In this document: positions 1 to 10,353 of the stretch, piece by piece
Numbering within the stretch: the stretch's first letter is position 1
Layout of the letters: every line of letters begins with the position of its first letter
Source: Chrysemys picta bellii
Lineage: Eukaryota; Chordata; Testudines; Emydidae
Direction: 5' to 3'
Length of the DNA: 64,000 bases
Assembly (NCBI RefSeq): GCF_011386835.1
Contig: NC_088794.1
Coordinates: 67,652,434-67,716,433, forward strand
Notes under the pieces: model-generated
What the model was told of the DNA's origin: nothing
Database searches by the model: none
Seen by the model: only the letters and a program-made list of their open reading frames with translations
Translations under genes and position numbers: made by a program

Positions 1-999
1 GAATGAGTATATATGGTAGTTTATGGCTTCTACAACACCTGTGTTGGGGGGAATCCTCCCCCAGCTGCTTATGGGCTTTTCAGATCTCTTTACGCTGCTC
101 AACCCTTCTACCCAGTGTAAAGGAGTTGAAGGAAGGTAAGGCTCTCACCCTGGATCACTTGGTGGTAAATGTTTCCATTCTTTAAAGTATTAGAGTAAAG
201 ACTTACTCATTGTCTTTGTGGTGGACAAATATAGGTAATCCATTTGCAGTACTGCTATGTTTACTGTTGTATCTTGGTCATTGGTGAATCCAGACTGAAT
301 AGTAATTTGATACTAAATCATTTTAAATATCAGAGACTTCTAATTGGATGGGCGTACAAGGCCTAGGTCTCATGTTAAATTATTTTATGCAGCTAAAGGA
401 TGGAGCAAATTAGTCTTTCTACCACAATGAGCCTTGCTGGATGGCATATTTTCCCCCTTTGCACTTGCCCACCCCAAATGATATCTATGGGACAATGATT
501 TATTAGCAGCTGTATAGAAATAATAGTGTTTGTGTGAATGTGCATATTCATTCAATGATCAAGTTTATTTTTGGACAACAGTCATATAGTAGACATGTTC
601 CATAGGTTTCACTTGCACAAAAGCTACTTAACATTGGCCATATCATTTGGGAAATGATCATTTTTTTCAGTCTCTGAACCTTAGGGTACTTGCTTGTTGA
701 CTGTGCTATGGCAAATGAATACACAATAGATATCTTTCTACACAACAACGATAATTTTATCCTGAATGTGGCTAAGTAGCAAACACTGATGCTGTTGCAA
801 ATCATGACAAAATACACATAACTTCATTAGCCTAAAAACTCGAAACTTTATAAAACTGAAGTGATCTGTTACAAGTAGCTGCTGAACATTAGGATAGAAG
901 TTTGGTTGTAGGGAAATGACTTGTAGTAGTAGATAAGAACTTTTGCATATTTTGTACAGAATTCTGTCTCTGGACATTTTATTTTTCTTCACTTTTTAG
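1..999. other. Intron sequence of CCDC34, no further feature seen
   Basis: AT-rich sequence upstream of the first recognised exon. A 60-codon open frame at 3-185 has no flanking splice signals or similarity that I recognise. I see no repeat boundary or RNA gene here. Confidence 0.5.
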
Positions 1000-1141
1000 G
1001 AAAAGGAACAAAAAAGGGTAGCTGAATTACAGGAGAAAAAAGAGAAATCAGAGAAGATCTTTAGAGAGTGGCTACAGAATGCCAGAAATAAGCCCCGCCC
1101 AGTTTTACACGGTTATGGCTATACCAATGGGAAACTTCCAG
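1000..1141 (+). CDS. CCDC34: CCDC34, internal coding exon
   Basis: Exon read in phase 0 from position 1000. It follows a pyrimidine-rich tract ending in AG (998-999) and ends at a GT donor (1142). It encodes 47 codons plus one base: a charged Glu/Lys helix (EKEQKRVAELQEKKEKSEK) followed by FREWLQNARNKPRP, which I recognise as the conserved C-terminal part of coiled-coil domain protein 34. CCDC34 is known from work on ciliogenesis and sperm flagellum assembly; its biochemical role is not clear. The helix is typical coiled coil. The split Gly codon at the 3' edge joins in frame with the exon at 4599. No upstream exon is convincing in positions 1-999, so the 5' part of the gene lies outside the window. 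Identity is from memory of the family, not a search. Confidence 0.85.
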
Positions 1142-1698
1142 GTTTGTACTTATACTAGACACATACTATGATGTCTATTTAAATATTGTGGCAATCTCAG
1201 GCTTCATGATGTCTTTTTTCCAGTTTATTTAAATTTAATTTGACATTCTCAGCCTGAATCTAATTTGTCACCTTAGTGAGTAGATAACAGATACAGTATG
1301 TTACAGATATACTGCAAATATAATACCTTTTCGCACTATAAGGGCTGTATTGAAATATGTATTTTATACCCATTCAGTATTATTAAGCAACAAGCATCTT
1401 GTGGGTGGTTTTTAATTTTTTATTTTAATTTTTGGTTTTTTTACTCTGCATTTTCATCCACTTTGGACAGTGAAATTCAGTGATGTCGTGAGAGACGAAG
1501 AAAGGAGAAGAGGGTGGGACACAGGTATAATTAGGGATAATGGGATGAAAATCAGAAATGGAAAGTTTGAGGCTTATTATTGAGAGAACCTTCCTGATGG
1601 TACCCCTTTGTGCCCACTTCATGGTCCCTAAATGGACTATGAGGCGTAGAGTGGCATCACCACAGTCCAGCATGCTCTGCTGGGCAAATATCCTATGT

Positions 1699-2009
1699 CA
1701 GGAGTAGGCAAGCTATGGCAGGTGTGCCAAAGGCGGCACGCAAGCTGATTTTCAGTGGCACTCACTCTGCCCAGGTCCTGGCCACCGGTCCGGGGGGCTC
1801 TGCATTTTAATTTAATTTTAAGTGAAGCTTCTTAAACATTTAAAAAACCTTATTTACTTTACGTACAACAATAGTTTAGTGTTATATTATGAACTTATAG
1901 AAAGAGACCTTCTAAAAATGTTAAAATGTATTACTGGCAAGTGAAACCTTAAATTAGAGTGAATAAATGAAGACTCGGCACACCACTTCTGAAAGGCTGC
2001 CGACCCCTG
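1699..2009. mobile_element. Short non-autonomous hAT-type element (family A)
   Basis: The ends are imperfect inverted repeats of about 15 bp: CAGGAGTAGGCAAGC at the left and the complement of CAGGGGTCGGCAGCC at the right. It is flanked by a perfect 8-bp duplication TCCTATGT at 1691-1698 and 2010-2017. The 8-bp duplication and the CAGG-type ends are typical of hAT transposons. The 311-bp interior is AT-rich and has no coding capacity, so it was moved in trans by another element's transposase. Confidence 0.88.
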
Positions 2010-2098
2010 TCCTATGTGGACACACTCACAAAGTTAATGTTGCAAAAAGCAGCTTAATGTTCTCACTGCATATGCGGTCTTCTCAGAGAAGGGTGTTT

Positions 2099-3322
2099 TG
2101 TGGAGGTAATGGAGCCAGTGGGAGTATCACTCCTAAAGGATCCTTCAATATCTTCATTAACGACTTAGATATTGGCAGAGAAAGTACGCTTATTAAGTTT
2201 GCGGATAATACCAAACTGGGAGGGATTGCAACTGCTTTGGAGAACAGGGTCCTAATTCAAAATGATCTGGACAAATTGGAGAAATGGTCTGAGTTAAACA
2301 GGATGAAGTTTAACAAAGACAAATGCAAAGGCTCCACTTAAGAAGAAAAAATCAGTTTCACACATAAAGAATGAGAAGAGACTGTCTAGGAAGGAGTACG
2401 GCAGAAAGGGATCTAGGGATTATAGTGGACCACAAGCTAAATGAGTCAACAGCGTGATGCGATTGCAAAAAAAAAAGCAAACATGATTCTGGGATCAGGG
2501 CCGGCTCCAGGGTTTTGGCCACCGCAAGTAGCCAAAACAAAACAAAACAGAACAAAAAAGCCGTGATCTGCGGCGGCAATTTGGCGGGAGGTCCTTCGCT
2601 CCCAGGCGGAGTGAAGGACTGTCCGCCGAATGGCCGCCGAATACCTGGACCGTGCCGCCCCTCTCCGGAGCTGCCGCCCCAAGCACCTGCTTGACAAGCT
2701 GGTTCCTGGAGCCGGCCCTGTCTGGAATGTATTAACAGGTGTGTTGTGAGCAAGACACAAGAAGTCATTCTTCTGCTCTACTTTGCTCTGGTTATGCCTC
2801 AGCTGGAGTATTGTGTCCAGTTCTGGGCACCACATTTCAAGAAAGATGTGGAGAAATTGGAGAGGGTCCAGAGAAGAGCAGCAAGAATGATTAAAGGTCT
2901 TGAGAATATGACCTATGAAGGAAGGCTGAAAGAATTGGGTTTGTTTAGTTTGGAAAAGAGAAGACTGAGAGGGGACATGATAGCAGTTTTCAGGTATCTA
3001 AAAGGGTGTCATGAGGAGGAGGGAGAAAACTTGTTCACCTTAGCCTCTAAGGATAGAACAAGAAGCAATGGGCTTAAACTGCAGCAAGGGAGGTCTAGGT
3101 TGGACATTAGGAAAAAGGTTCCTACCTGTCAGGGTGGTTAAACACTGGAATAAATTGCCTAGGGAGGATGTGGAATCTCCATCTCTGGAGATATGTAAGA
3201 GTAGGTTAGATAAATGTCCATCAGGGATGGTCTAGACAGTATTTGGTCCTGCCATGCGGGCAGGGGACTGGACTCGATGACCTCTCAAGGTCCCTTCCAG
3301 TCCTAGAATCTATGAATCTATA
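2099..3322 (+). mobile_element. CR1 LINE, 5'-truncated, 3' end intact
   Basis: Reverse transcriptase remnant of a chicken-repeat-1 type non-LTR retrotransposon. Positions 2140-2340 encode the palm region (FNIFINDLD, then FADNTKLGG at 2198-2224); the catalytic FADD motif reads FADN, so the enzyme would be dead. Coding resumes at 2746 with the C-terminal region ([45 protein letters not shown]) and runs to a stop near 3139. The 3' end has the CR1-type tail with GGACTCGATGACCTC and a short direct repeat, ATGAATCTAT-like, near 3310-3322. A hAT-type element at 2496-2720 was inserted into it later. CR1 copies are usually 5'-truncated because reverse transcription starts at the 3' end. Confidence 0.9.
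2496..2720. mobile_element. Non-autonomous hAT-type element (family B), nested in CR1
   Basis: The left end CAGGGCCGGCTCCAGG and the right end CCTGGAGCCGGCCCTG are perfect inverted repeats of 16 bp. They are flanked by an 8-bp duplication, TCTGGGAT at 2488-2495 and TCTGGAAT at 2721-2728, with one mismatch. The 225-bp interior is GC-rich with CGGCGG motifs and carries no gene. Insertion splits the CR1 coding region, so it is younger than the CR1. A second copy of the same family lies at 55783-55996. Confidence 0.93.
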
Positions 3323-4598
3323 AGGAGGCCTGGCAGAACCCTGGCAGGACATCACCATGCAGAGCCAGCCCTCCTTTCCACATGGATCTCCGGACTTGGA
3401 GCCATGCTCTTGTCCTCCTCCACAGCCCTGTTCTTCATTCTCTTCCTGCTCTGAGGGAAGTCTAAGAGGAATGTCCATTATAATCACAACATGGAGTTTC
3501 CTGGGCCTCTGTCTTCAGTTTCTGTAGGGTTGCGGGGGCGGGAGGAAGGACAAAATGGAAAACTGTTACAAATGGGCATGTTGTATTATAAATGTGAGGC
3601 CTTAACTGATATTGAATATATACTTCCTTTTTTTATTTAATTTTTTGCATTTTTCCTTAAATTATAAATCACTGATATTATATTAATTTAAAACTTAAAA
3701 TATTTTTTGACAGGGAGACTACCAATCTCCAAGATCTGAACACAAAACAGCTCTCACACCAGACACACAATCAGTTGCTCTTTTGGCTAGGTCTGATTAT
3801 AGATGGTAATACATACTGCTTTCAAGCTTTGTGTTGGAACCTCATAACTTGCTGACAGCTGCCATCCCTTGTCTAAGTGATTTATTAAAAATAATTCTAT
3901 ACCCAGTTTAGTTCACACAAAAGAACATGTTCCAGACTTTGTTTTGACCACCCTGGTGAAGTATGTGTTGAAATTTCATTACAGACAAAGTGGCTTGCCA
4001 TTGCAAGGGTAATACATTCCTGCTGTCATGGTTTAGGCTTCATGGTTTGGCACATAGATCATTAATTGCAGATAGTGAATGTTTTTTCCCTTGTTTGAAG
4101 AAGGGTAACAATTAAGCAAAGATTGGAATAGAAACGTGAATTCCAGAGACAAGGCTGTGGGAAACAATACTTACAAATTTAAGTTTGAAAATAATACCAA
4201 ATGGTAACTTCCTAACTGTGTACATGCTCCTTTAATGTTTGCCTTGACAAGCATTGTTCTTGTTACACCGTATTTGACATATTTATATTGCTGATCTTTA
4301 AAAATACAAATGGGGGATGTACTTACTGGGTGAATACAGAGGTGGATGACTTATAGCCATTAGTAGAGACTGATAAATTGTTCTAAACTGTTACATACCA
4401 TGTCCCATAAAAGATCTTAAAGCTATTCTAAATTATACTGTTTATAATCAAGTTATTTAATTTAGCCCAAGAAAGAATTGCTAGTCAGGAAATGCCCCAG
4501 GTTAATCCAAAAATGATCTGGTACACTTCAATTTTTTATTGTGTTTTCAGTATAAATATTTCTTTTTTCTAATTGTGTGTGTTTTCTAAATATTTTAG

Positions 4599-4813
4599 GA
4601 TACTCCAAAGGAAATTCATATCCAGCTCCAGCCTATTGTAACCCTATTCCCTGGAAACCAATTCATGTGCCACCGCCTAAGGAAGATAAGAATGTTACAG
4701 TGAAAAAAAATAAGAGACCTATATCCAGTCAGTCATATAGGTCCTCAGCTATGGTAATCCATAAACCCAAGAACAATCTTTGTATTGGATCATTGCACAG
4801 AAAACAAAGATAG
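4599..4813 (+). CDS. CCDC34: CCDC34, terminal coding exon with stop codon
   Basis: The acceptor AG is at 4597-4598 after a T-rich tract. The first two bases complete the Gly codon begun at 1141. The exon encodes GYSKGNSYPAPAYCNPIPWK, then a Pro-rich step, a basic stretch and a C terminus ending LHRKQR, stopping at TAG 4811-4813. The NPIPWKPIH segment and the end of the protein match the CCDC34 C terminus as I know it. The reading frame is open with no lesions, so this copy looks functional. The ORF can be extended upstream to an ATG at 4577, but that ATG lies in the intron before the splice acceptor and is not a real start. Confidence 0.87.
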
Positions 4814-5160
4814 TATAGGAAGCAAAATAACTTTTTTTTATTAGCTTGATTTAACTAAGTTTTAAAGTACAAAAGTTATTTCTTGGTTAAGTGTTTCCTT
4901 AAATGTTAAAAAATACAGTGTTGAAAGACAACATTTTATCAGCTTTTAACAGTTGTGATCATTTAATGTTAGCTAAGGAATATCTTTTCCAAAGACTTTT
5001 TAACTCAGTTATTTTAACACTTAGAAAATTATCTTTTAAAAATATGTGAACCAGTCTTTTTAGTCACTTAAGTGACCTTTATGTTTATTTTTAAAAATTT
5101 TATATGTAGCCAGTTATATTGCAACCACTCCTTGATATCAATAAAACATTAGTGATTAGT
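4814..5160 (+). other. CCDC34: CCDC34 3' UTR and polyadenylation signal
   Basis: AT-rich sequence after the stop codon. A canonical AATAAA is at 5140-5145, followed by T/GT-rich sequence (5160-5205) of the kind found downstream of cleavage sites. The expected transcript end is about 5155-5170. The mRNA end is inferred from the signal alone. Confidence 0.6.
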
Positions 5161-5791
5161 TTTTGTGATTCTTCAAAGGGGTGTGATTTTTTTTTAATGT
5201 GTTTTCGGTGGTTAGTTGGGCTATTATGCTCATTGTTTTAAACATGCCAGGTGCAGCAAATTTTGAGTTTTTTTTGGGGGGGGGCGGGTAGGCATGGGGG
5301 CGGGGAAATGGAATGAAACTTCATTTCCTAGACTCAAAAACTTTATGCTCCAGTAAGAAATATACCAGTACTTATTTACAAAATAAACAGTAAGTATTAC
5401 AAAACCAACATGGGACCCATTACACAAATTCAGTGTTGTGTTAACCAGAAAATGTATTATATAAGTTATACTTACCTAGAATCTTTGGTTGATTGCCAAA
5501 AATAAAATGATTGTGCTACCCCAACATAATAATTCTGCTCTTTTAAAATAAAATTATTCTTTGTGGATAGTAATTGTAGGAATAGTAGTCAACTTCAGCT
5601 TCTTTCTAGCTGATGGAGGGAAAGAGCTTTACGTGAAACTTTTATTTGGAGAACACACACGTTTTAGTAGTTTACAATGGACTGAGAGGTCTTGGGGTTT
5701 TTTTGCCTTTTAAAGAAATTAGTTTATACAGTATACTTGGCAGTTGGCATTATCTAGAAAATATTATCTTACAATAAGGGAATGCAGCATC
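5146..5791. other. Intergenic stretch, no gene seen
   Basis: AT-rich sequence with a G-rich low-complexity patch at about 5272-5306. No exon or repeat boundary recognised. Confidence 0.5.
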
Positions 5792-5794
5792 TTA

Positions 5795-5924
5795 GGCTAT
5801 GTTTACACTGCTACTTATATCGGTATAACTTACTGTGCTCAGGGGTGTGAATAACGCCCCCCTCCCCCCCCCCCACTGCGCCTTACAGCTGCACCGCTGT
5901 TAGCTTTTTAGTGTAGCCATAGCC
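5795..5924. mobile_element. Harbinger-like MITE with TTA target duplication
   Basis: Inverted ends GGCTATGTTTACACT at the left and AGTGTAGCCATAGCC at the right, about 15 bp with one mismatch, flanked by TTA on both sides (5792-5794 and 5925-5927). A 3-bp TTA duplication is the PIF/Harbinger signature. The 130-bp element contains a C-homopolymer tract at about 5858-5875 and no coding capacity. The terminal motif resembles that of the elements near 18.06 kb and 36.6 kb. Confidence 0.75.
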
Positions 5925-6259
5925 TTAAAGAGTGGTGGTCGATTGCTTTGTGAAAGATGCATGCTTTAGGACATTAAGCTGTTGCTAGAGCAAATAGATA
6001 TTTTGTTAGGGTTTGTCAATGATTTATCATGTGTAAACTTGTTTCTTTGTATGATGTCTAAAACAAATTTTCACAAACTACTTCTTGTTCATTTGTTTTT
6101 TAAACTGTTGAAAGTTTTCCTGAAAACCCATTTAATTTGTCTATGAAACTTAAATAGAATCATGGACATAAGTTTTTCTTTACAAAAATTGAAATTTAAA
6201 AAATGAATTGCTATAGAGTGCAATTACTTTTAGTTTAGTCAATAAATGTTGGGGTTTTT

Positions 6260-6545
6260 TGTATGGGAGAGATAAGGTGGGTGAGGGTCAATACCTTTTA
6301 TTGAACCAGTTTGTGGAAGGGACAATCTTTTGAGCTTCACAGAGCTCTTCTTCAAGTCTGGGGAAAGAAATCGGAGTGTCTGAGCTAAATACAAGTTGGG
6401 ACAGATTAAGGATAATGGGTAATGCATGTTGTAGGTGGTCATTTGAAATAAAGTAGGCAACTGAGGGTTAGATTGTGTCCAATAAAAGATATTACCTTGT
6501 CTCTCTAGTATTCTGGGACCAGCATGGCTACAACAACACTGCAAA
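6260..6545 (-). mobile_element. Penelope-like element tail, decayed
   Basis: Read on the minus strand, this carries the tail motif of a family I recognise as Penelope-like. A GTTGTAGCCATGCTGGTCCC-type end lies at 6518-6540, followed by an AATAAAAGATATTACC-type stretch. The region complementary to 6320-6358 has the layout of a hammerhead core (TTGAAGA, then a stem-loop, then AAAA), where a functional core would read CTGANGA and GAAA. Both core elements are therefore mutated. No reverse transcriptase or GIY-YIG coding remains. Family assignment is from memory. Confidence 0.55.
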
Positions 6546-6780
6546 CATCTATTTGTATTACCATAGCATCTGGAGGATTGGGGCCCCCTTGTGCTAGGCA
6601 CTGTACACATGGTATGAGCCTGTCCTTGCCTTGAGGGTTTATTATCTAAATTGACAAACCAGATAAAAGGTAGGAAAGGAAACAAAGGCTCAGAGTAGGT
6701 GAAGTGATTTATCTAATGTCAGACAGAGTCTGACACCAGACTGACTCCCAGCCCAGAACTCTATCCACTAGAAGCAGGGG
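6546..6780 (+). repeat. Ancient MIR-type SINE-related repeat
   Basis: Carries the series of short blocks seen in old amniote tRNA-derived SINEs: TTGTGCTAGGCACTGTACACA at 6591-6611, a GGAAAC-AAAGGCTCAGAG block near 6670-6695, and CAGCCCAGAACTCTATCCACTAGA at about 6750-6773. All blocks are diverged, as expected for an old insertion. The exact ends are not visible. Confidence 0.55.
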
Positions 6781-8440
6781 TTCCCAAACTGTGGTTCATG
6801 TACCTCGGGGGGGTATGTGGAAGAAAGTGTGTAATGGTGGATTTTATTTATTATTTATTGCATTTTCATAATAGGCTGCTCAGACAAAGCTTTAAAACTG
6901 TTGTATAAAATATGGTAGTTAATTTACTTCAAGATGTACCAATGAGAACACAGAGATGCTGACTAGAGCCCTCACCTACAATCACCATATAGAGCAGGTT
7001 CAGTTGCCCACCAACAGTCCAGTCTAACTGATCTCAGAATTTACGTGGGGGTTTCGCTTGTATATGTCACACTATAACTACATCTGTATGTAACGGTGAA
7101 ATATGAACAGATGGCTAAAGACAGGTAGTGTTAAGAAGAACACACAAAGTATCAGTGATAGATCTAGAAGGCGATACGCAGTAAGAAAAGTTTAGGAACC
7201 TCTGCACTAGACTATCCTGCCTCCCAATAATTTTTGTAAAAATGAAATATTTCCTTATGATAAATCAGCAGTTTATTTTACCGACTCACTTTTAGCTGCC
7301 TGGTTAAAAATGAACATGCCTCTAAGATTTTAAAAATTCTGCTTCCCTTGTGTAACAGCTTTATTAATAATATCAATACAGATCTAGGACTAAAGTTAGT
7401 ATTTTTCAACTGGCCGGCTTGTGAGCACATTGGGCCTGATTTTCCAACTTTAAGTGTGGAAGTCCACAGATGTCAATGGTGTTACTCTAGTGCAAAACTA
7501 GTGTGAGAGGTTGAATTGGGCATAATGTATGGGAGTTCTGTAAAACTGAGTTTCAGATGATTTCATATACAGTTGATTTCTTTATATGCCATGTTAAAAT
7601 GTGCTTATGTAGTGTCTTATGTTCATATGATTTGATGTATTCATATGCACAAAGAAATATAAAAAAAGTAAAAATCTCAAGCAGACAAAATGAACCCCCT
7701 TATGAAGAATGAAATTAGACAAGGGTCTTCAAGAAAAGTATTAAGAAATAAACCAATAACACTGGTAAATATATGTAGTAGTGTCATGATTGTTTTGCTT
7801 TCCAGTTTTAACTGAAGGATGGAATTTTTCAAAAGTACTGAGAGTCAGCACTGGCCTAACTTTGTTTCCAAAACTCCCATTGATTTTAATAGGTGCAGAT
7901 TTAGGACCAGTCTGAGTGCTTTAAAAAAAAATAAACCCCAAAGTTTTTGAATGTATAGTTATGCACTGTTAATCCTGCTTGAATACAAGGAATGTTGTGT
8001 AAGTGGAACTGTATTTTTATGGATTTCGTATGAGCTTGAAACTTGGCTCAACTATCAGTTTGGTCCATATGGCTTTTAAAAAAATTCATGTGAATAGAAA
8101 TGCTCTGACTCATTGTTCAGACTGAAAAATGCAAGTTCATACGTTGTAGCTAACACTGCTCTACAGCCAAAATGCTTCTGAAATAAATGTAGTCAAACGT
8201 TACTAATTCTGGGTCACTGAGAACGAAAATGATGCTTAAAATTGTTGATTGGCTCTAGTTTTCAAGATATGCTATTGGGTCAGTATATACGACCCTTGAC
8301 TTGGGAATGGTGGAGGATAAGTGAGTTATAAAGGGAAGGGATCTCAATTTAAACCAGAAATGACTAAAATACATCTTTGACTGGATCTATGAATAAATCT
8401 ATGACTGGGTTTGGACAGTACTTGCTTTTTAGGCAAAACA
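6781..8440. other. Intergenic stretch, old repeat fragments only
   Basis: Mostly AT-rich unique-looking sequence. A short segment at about 7430-7510 (TGGGCCTGATTTTCCAACTT onward) resembles the core of old amniote SINEs. The part at 6781-7205 begins with GGGGTTCCCAAACTGTGG and ends near GTTTAGGAACCTCTGCAC, which looks like the two ends of another short hAT-type element, but I could not fix its target duplication. No coding region seen. Confidence 0.35.
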
Positions 8441-8444
8441 ATGA

Positions 8445-8526
8445 ATGATGCAATCTGAAGCTGGTATTGCGTCATACATGATATGAATTGCATCATGTTA
8501 TTCCTAGAAGTCATGGATGATGCAAT
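8445..8526. promoter_or_regulatory. Four phased TGATGCAAT-type sites upstream of a broken ORF
   Basis: A 10-bp motif occurs four times: ATGATGCAAT at 8445-8454 and 8517-8526, its complement ATTGCATCAT at 8487-8496, and ATTGCGTCAT at 8466-8475. The first three start exactly 21 bp apart. TGATGCAAT and TGACGCAAT match the composite C/EBP-ATF response element bound by ATF4 and C/EBP proteins in stress-induced genes. The cluster lies about 140-220 bp upstream of the ATG at 8663. It could instead be a set of transposase-binding subterminal repeats. Function is inferred. Confidence 0.5.
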
Positions 8527-8662
8527 CATAACGAAGTTACATCACTCTGCTGAACAAATTGCCCTATATCAGCTCTAGAAATCATACAGTGTCGTGCTCC
8601 CTTATTTGTCAGTGTTTGATTTTGCAAAGGGACACATTTCTGTTTAGCCAAAGTGAGCAGAG

Positions 8663-10353
8663 ATGCCTCGTACTTGTGTGAACAGTGCAGATAACTTCTG
8701 CTAGGTTTGTGGTGAAATGACTTTTGCATCACAAAAGCGCAGTATAACCACTATTGTTAAGAAAGCGTATCACCTTTATTTTGGCTGCAAAATTGGAGAT
8801 CAGGACGAGAGGTGGGCCCCACACATATGCTGCAACACTTGTGCAACAAATCTTTGCCAGTGGTTGAACAGGAAAAGGAAATCTATGCCTTTTGCAGTGC
8901 CAATGATTTGGAGAGAGCCAACAGATCATACCAGCAATTGTTACTTCTGCATGGTGCCTCCAATTGGGAAAGGTGTGTCAAAGAAGAAAAAGTGGACTGT
9001 GCATTATCCAAACATTCCATCAGCTATACGCCCAGTACCCCACGGAGAAGGACTGCCGGTTCCTGATGCACCAGAATCATTCTCACTTGAGTCAGACAAG
9101 GAAGAGGAAGAGGATGAAACTTCTGGTCCTGAACCATCAATGTCACAGGACCCACATTTTCTCCCATCCTCCTCCTCTGAACCACACCTCATAACACAAG
9201 GTGTACTGAATGACCTTGTCAGGGATTTGGAACTACCCAAGAGTAAGGCAGAGCTGTTGGGCTCCAGACTACAGCAGTGGAATCTCCTGGCAGGTGATGT
9301 TAGGGTTTCCATGTTCCGTGACCGTCAAAAGGATCTTGTCCCCTTCTTCTTCATGGAAGGTGATCTTGTAGCCTGCAACAACATCGATGGTGTGATGGCA
9401 GCCCTCCACATCGTTCACGATCCAGATGAGTGGAGACTGTTCATTGAGTCATCGAAGACAAGTCTTAAAGCCGTTTTACTGCATAATGGCAATGTTTTGC
9501 CATCAATTCCAGTTGGTCATGCAGTCCATATGAAGGAAACCTATGACGATATGAAAACTTTTGAGGTGCATAAACGATGACCAACATCAGTGGCAGCTTT
9601 GTGGCGATTTGAAGGTTGTTGCTCTCTTGCTTGGTCTGCAGACTGGATACACAAAGTACTGCTGTTTTCTCTGCAAATGGGATAGTCATGCAAGAGATTC
9701 CTACTACATCAAGAAAGATTGGCCACTCCAACAGTCATTGGAGCCTGGCAGGAAAAGTGTTCAGCATCCACCACTTGCTGAATCAAGGAAGATTTTGTTA
9801 CCACCCTTACACATCAAGCTGGGTCTGATGAAGGACCTTGTCATGGCCACTGACAAAACACAAGCAGCTTTCAAGTACCTCCGTGGAAAATTTCCAAGGT
9901 TAAGCGAAGCTAAGATAAAGGAAGGTGTCTTTGTTGGTCCTCAGATTCGTGAACTTCTTCGAGATGATGCATTTGACCATGCACTGCATGGCAAGGAAAA
10001 GACGGCATGGAAAGCCTTCCAGTTAGTGGCAATAAATTTTCTCGGAAACAACAAGGCAGACAACTACAGGTTGTTGGTGGAAAACCTCCTCAAGGCATAC
10101 AAAAGCCTTGGTTGCAAAATGTCACTAAAGATACATTTTTTGCACTCTCATCTAGATTTTTTTCCACCGAACTGCGGAGCAGTGAGCGACGAGCACGGCG
10201 AGCGATTTCACCAGGACATTGCAACAATGGAGAAACGCTATCAGAGCAAATGGAGCCCATCAATGCTTGCAGACTATTGCTGGACAGTGACGAGATGCTC
10301 CATTTAATGAATACAAGAGACAAGCCAAGAAGCGCCGAGTAGACACTGAATAG
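8663..10353 (+). pseudogene. Decayed transposase-like gene of an unassigned repeat family
   Basis: The reading frame starts MPRTCVNSADNFC at 8663 and meets an in-frame TAG at 8702-8704. It continues open from 8705 to about 9560, shifts by one base near 9560, runs open to 10304 and shifts again near 10290 before a natural-looking end at 10351-10353. The N-terminal 60 residues have paired cysteines (FC..VCG, then ICCNTC) like a zinc-binding ZAD or related domain. A CYFCM pair and an acidic Ser/Glu stretch follow (ESDKEEEEDE). The second half has CGDLKVV, a CCFLCKWD cysteine pair and SDEHGERFHQDI. The Asp and Glu positions are compatible with a DDE-type nuclease core, but I cannot prove this. 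I have seen this protein type as multicopy uncharacterised genes in arthropods and some vertebrates, which suggests a mobile element. Three lesions make it a pseudogene. Confidence 0.65.

Larger units (their letters stand above)
1142..4598 (+). other. CCDC34 last intron, carrying transposons
   Basis: A GT-AG intron of about 3.46 kb. It holds a 311-bp hAT-type element (1699-2009), a 5'-truncated CR1 LINE (about 2099-3322) and a second hAT-type element nested in the CR1. Outside these it is AT-rich with no recognisable exon. The CR1 is in the same orientation as the gene. Confidence 0.8.

Noticed and set aside
3..185. Possible further CCDC34 exon at the start of the window
   Set aside because: No splice sites in suitable phase and the translation does not resemble the coiled-coil region.
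4577..4598. ATG at 4577 as a start codon for the 78-codon frame
   Set aside because: It lies in the pyrimidine/AG acceptor region of the intron; the exon begins at 4599 in phase with the exon ending at 1141.
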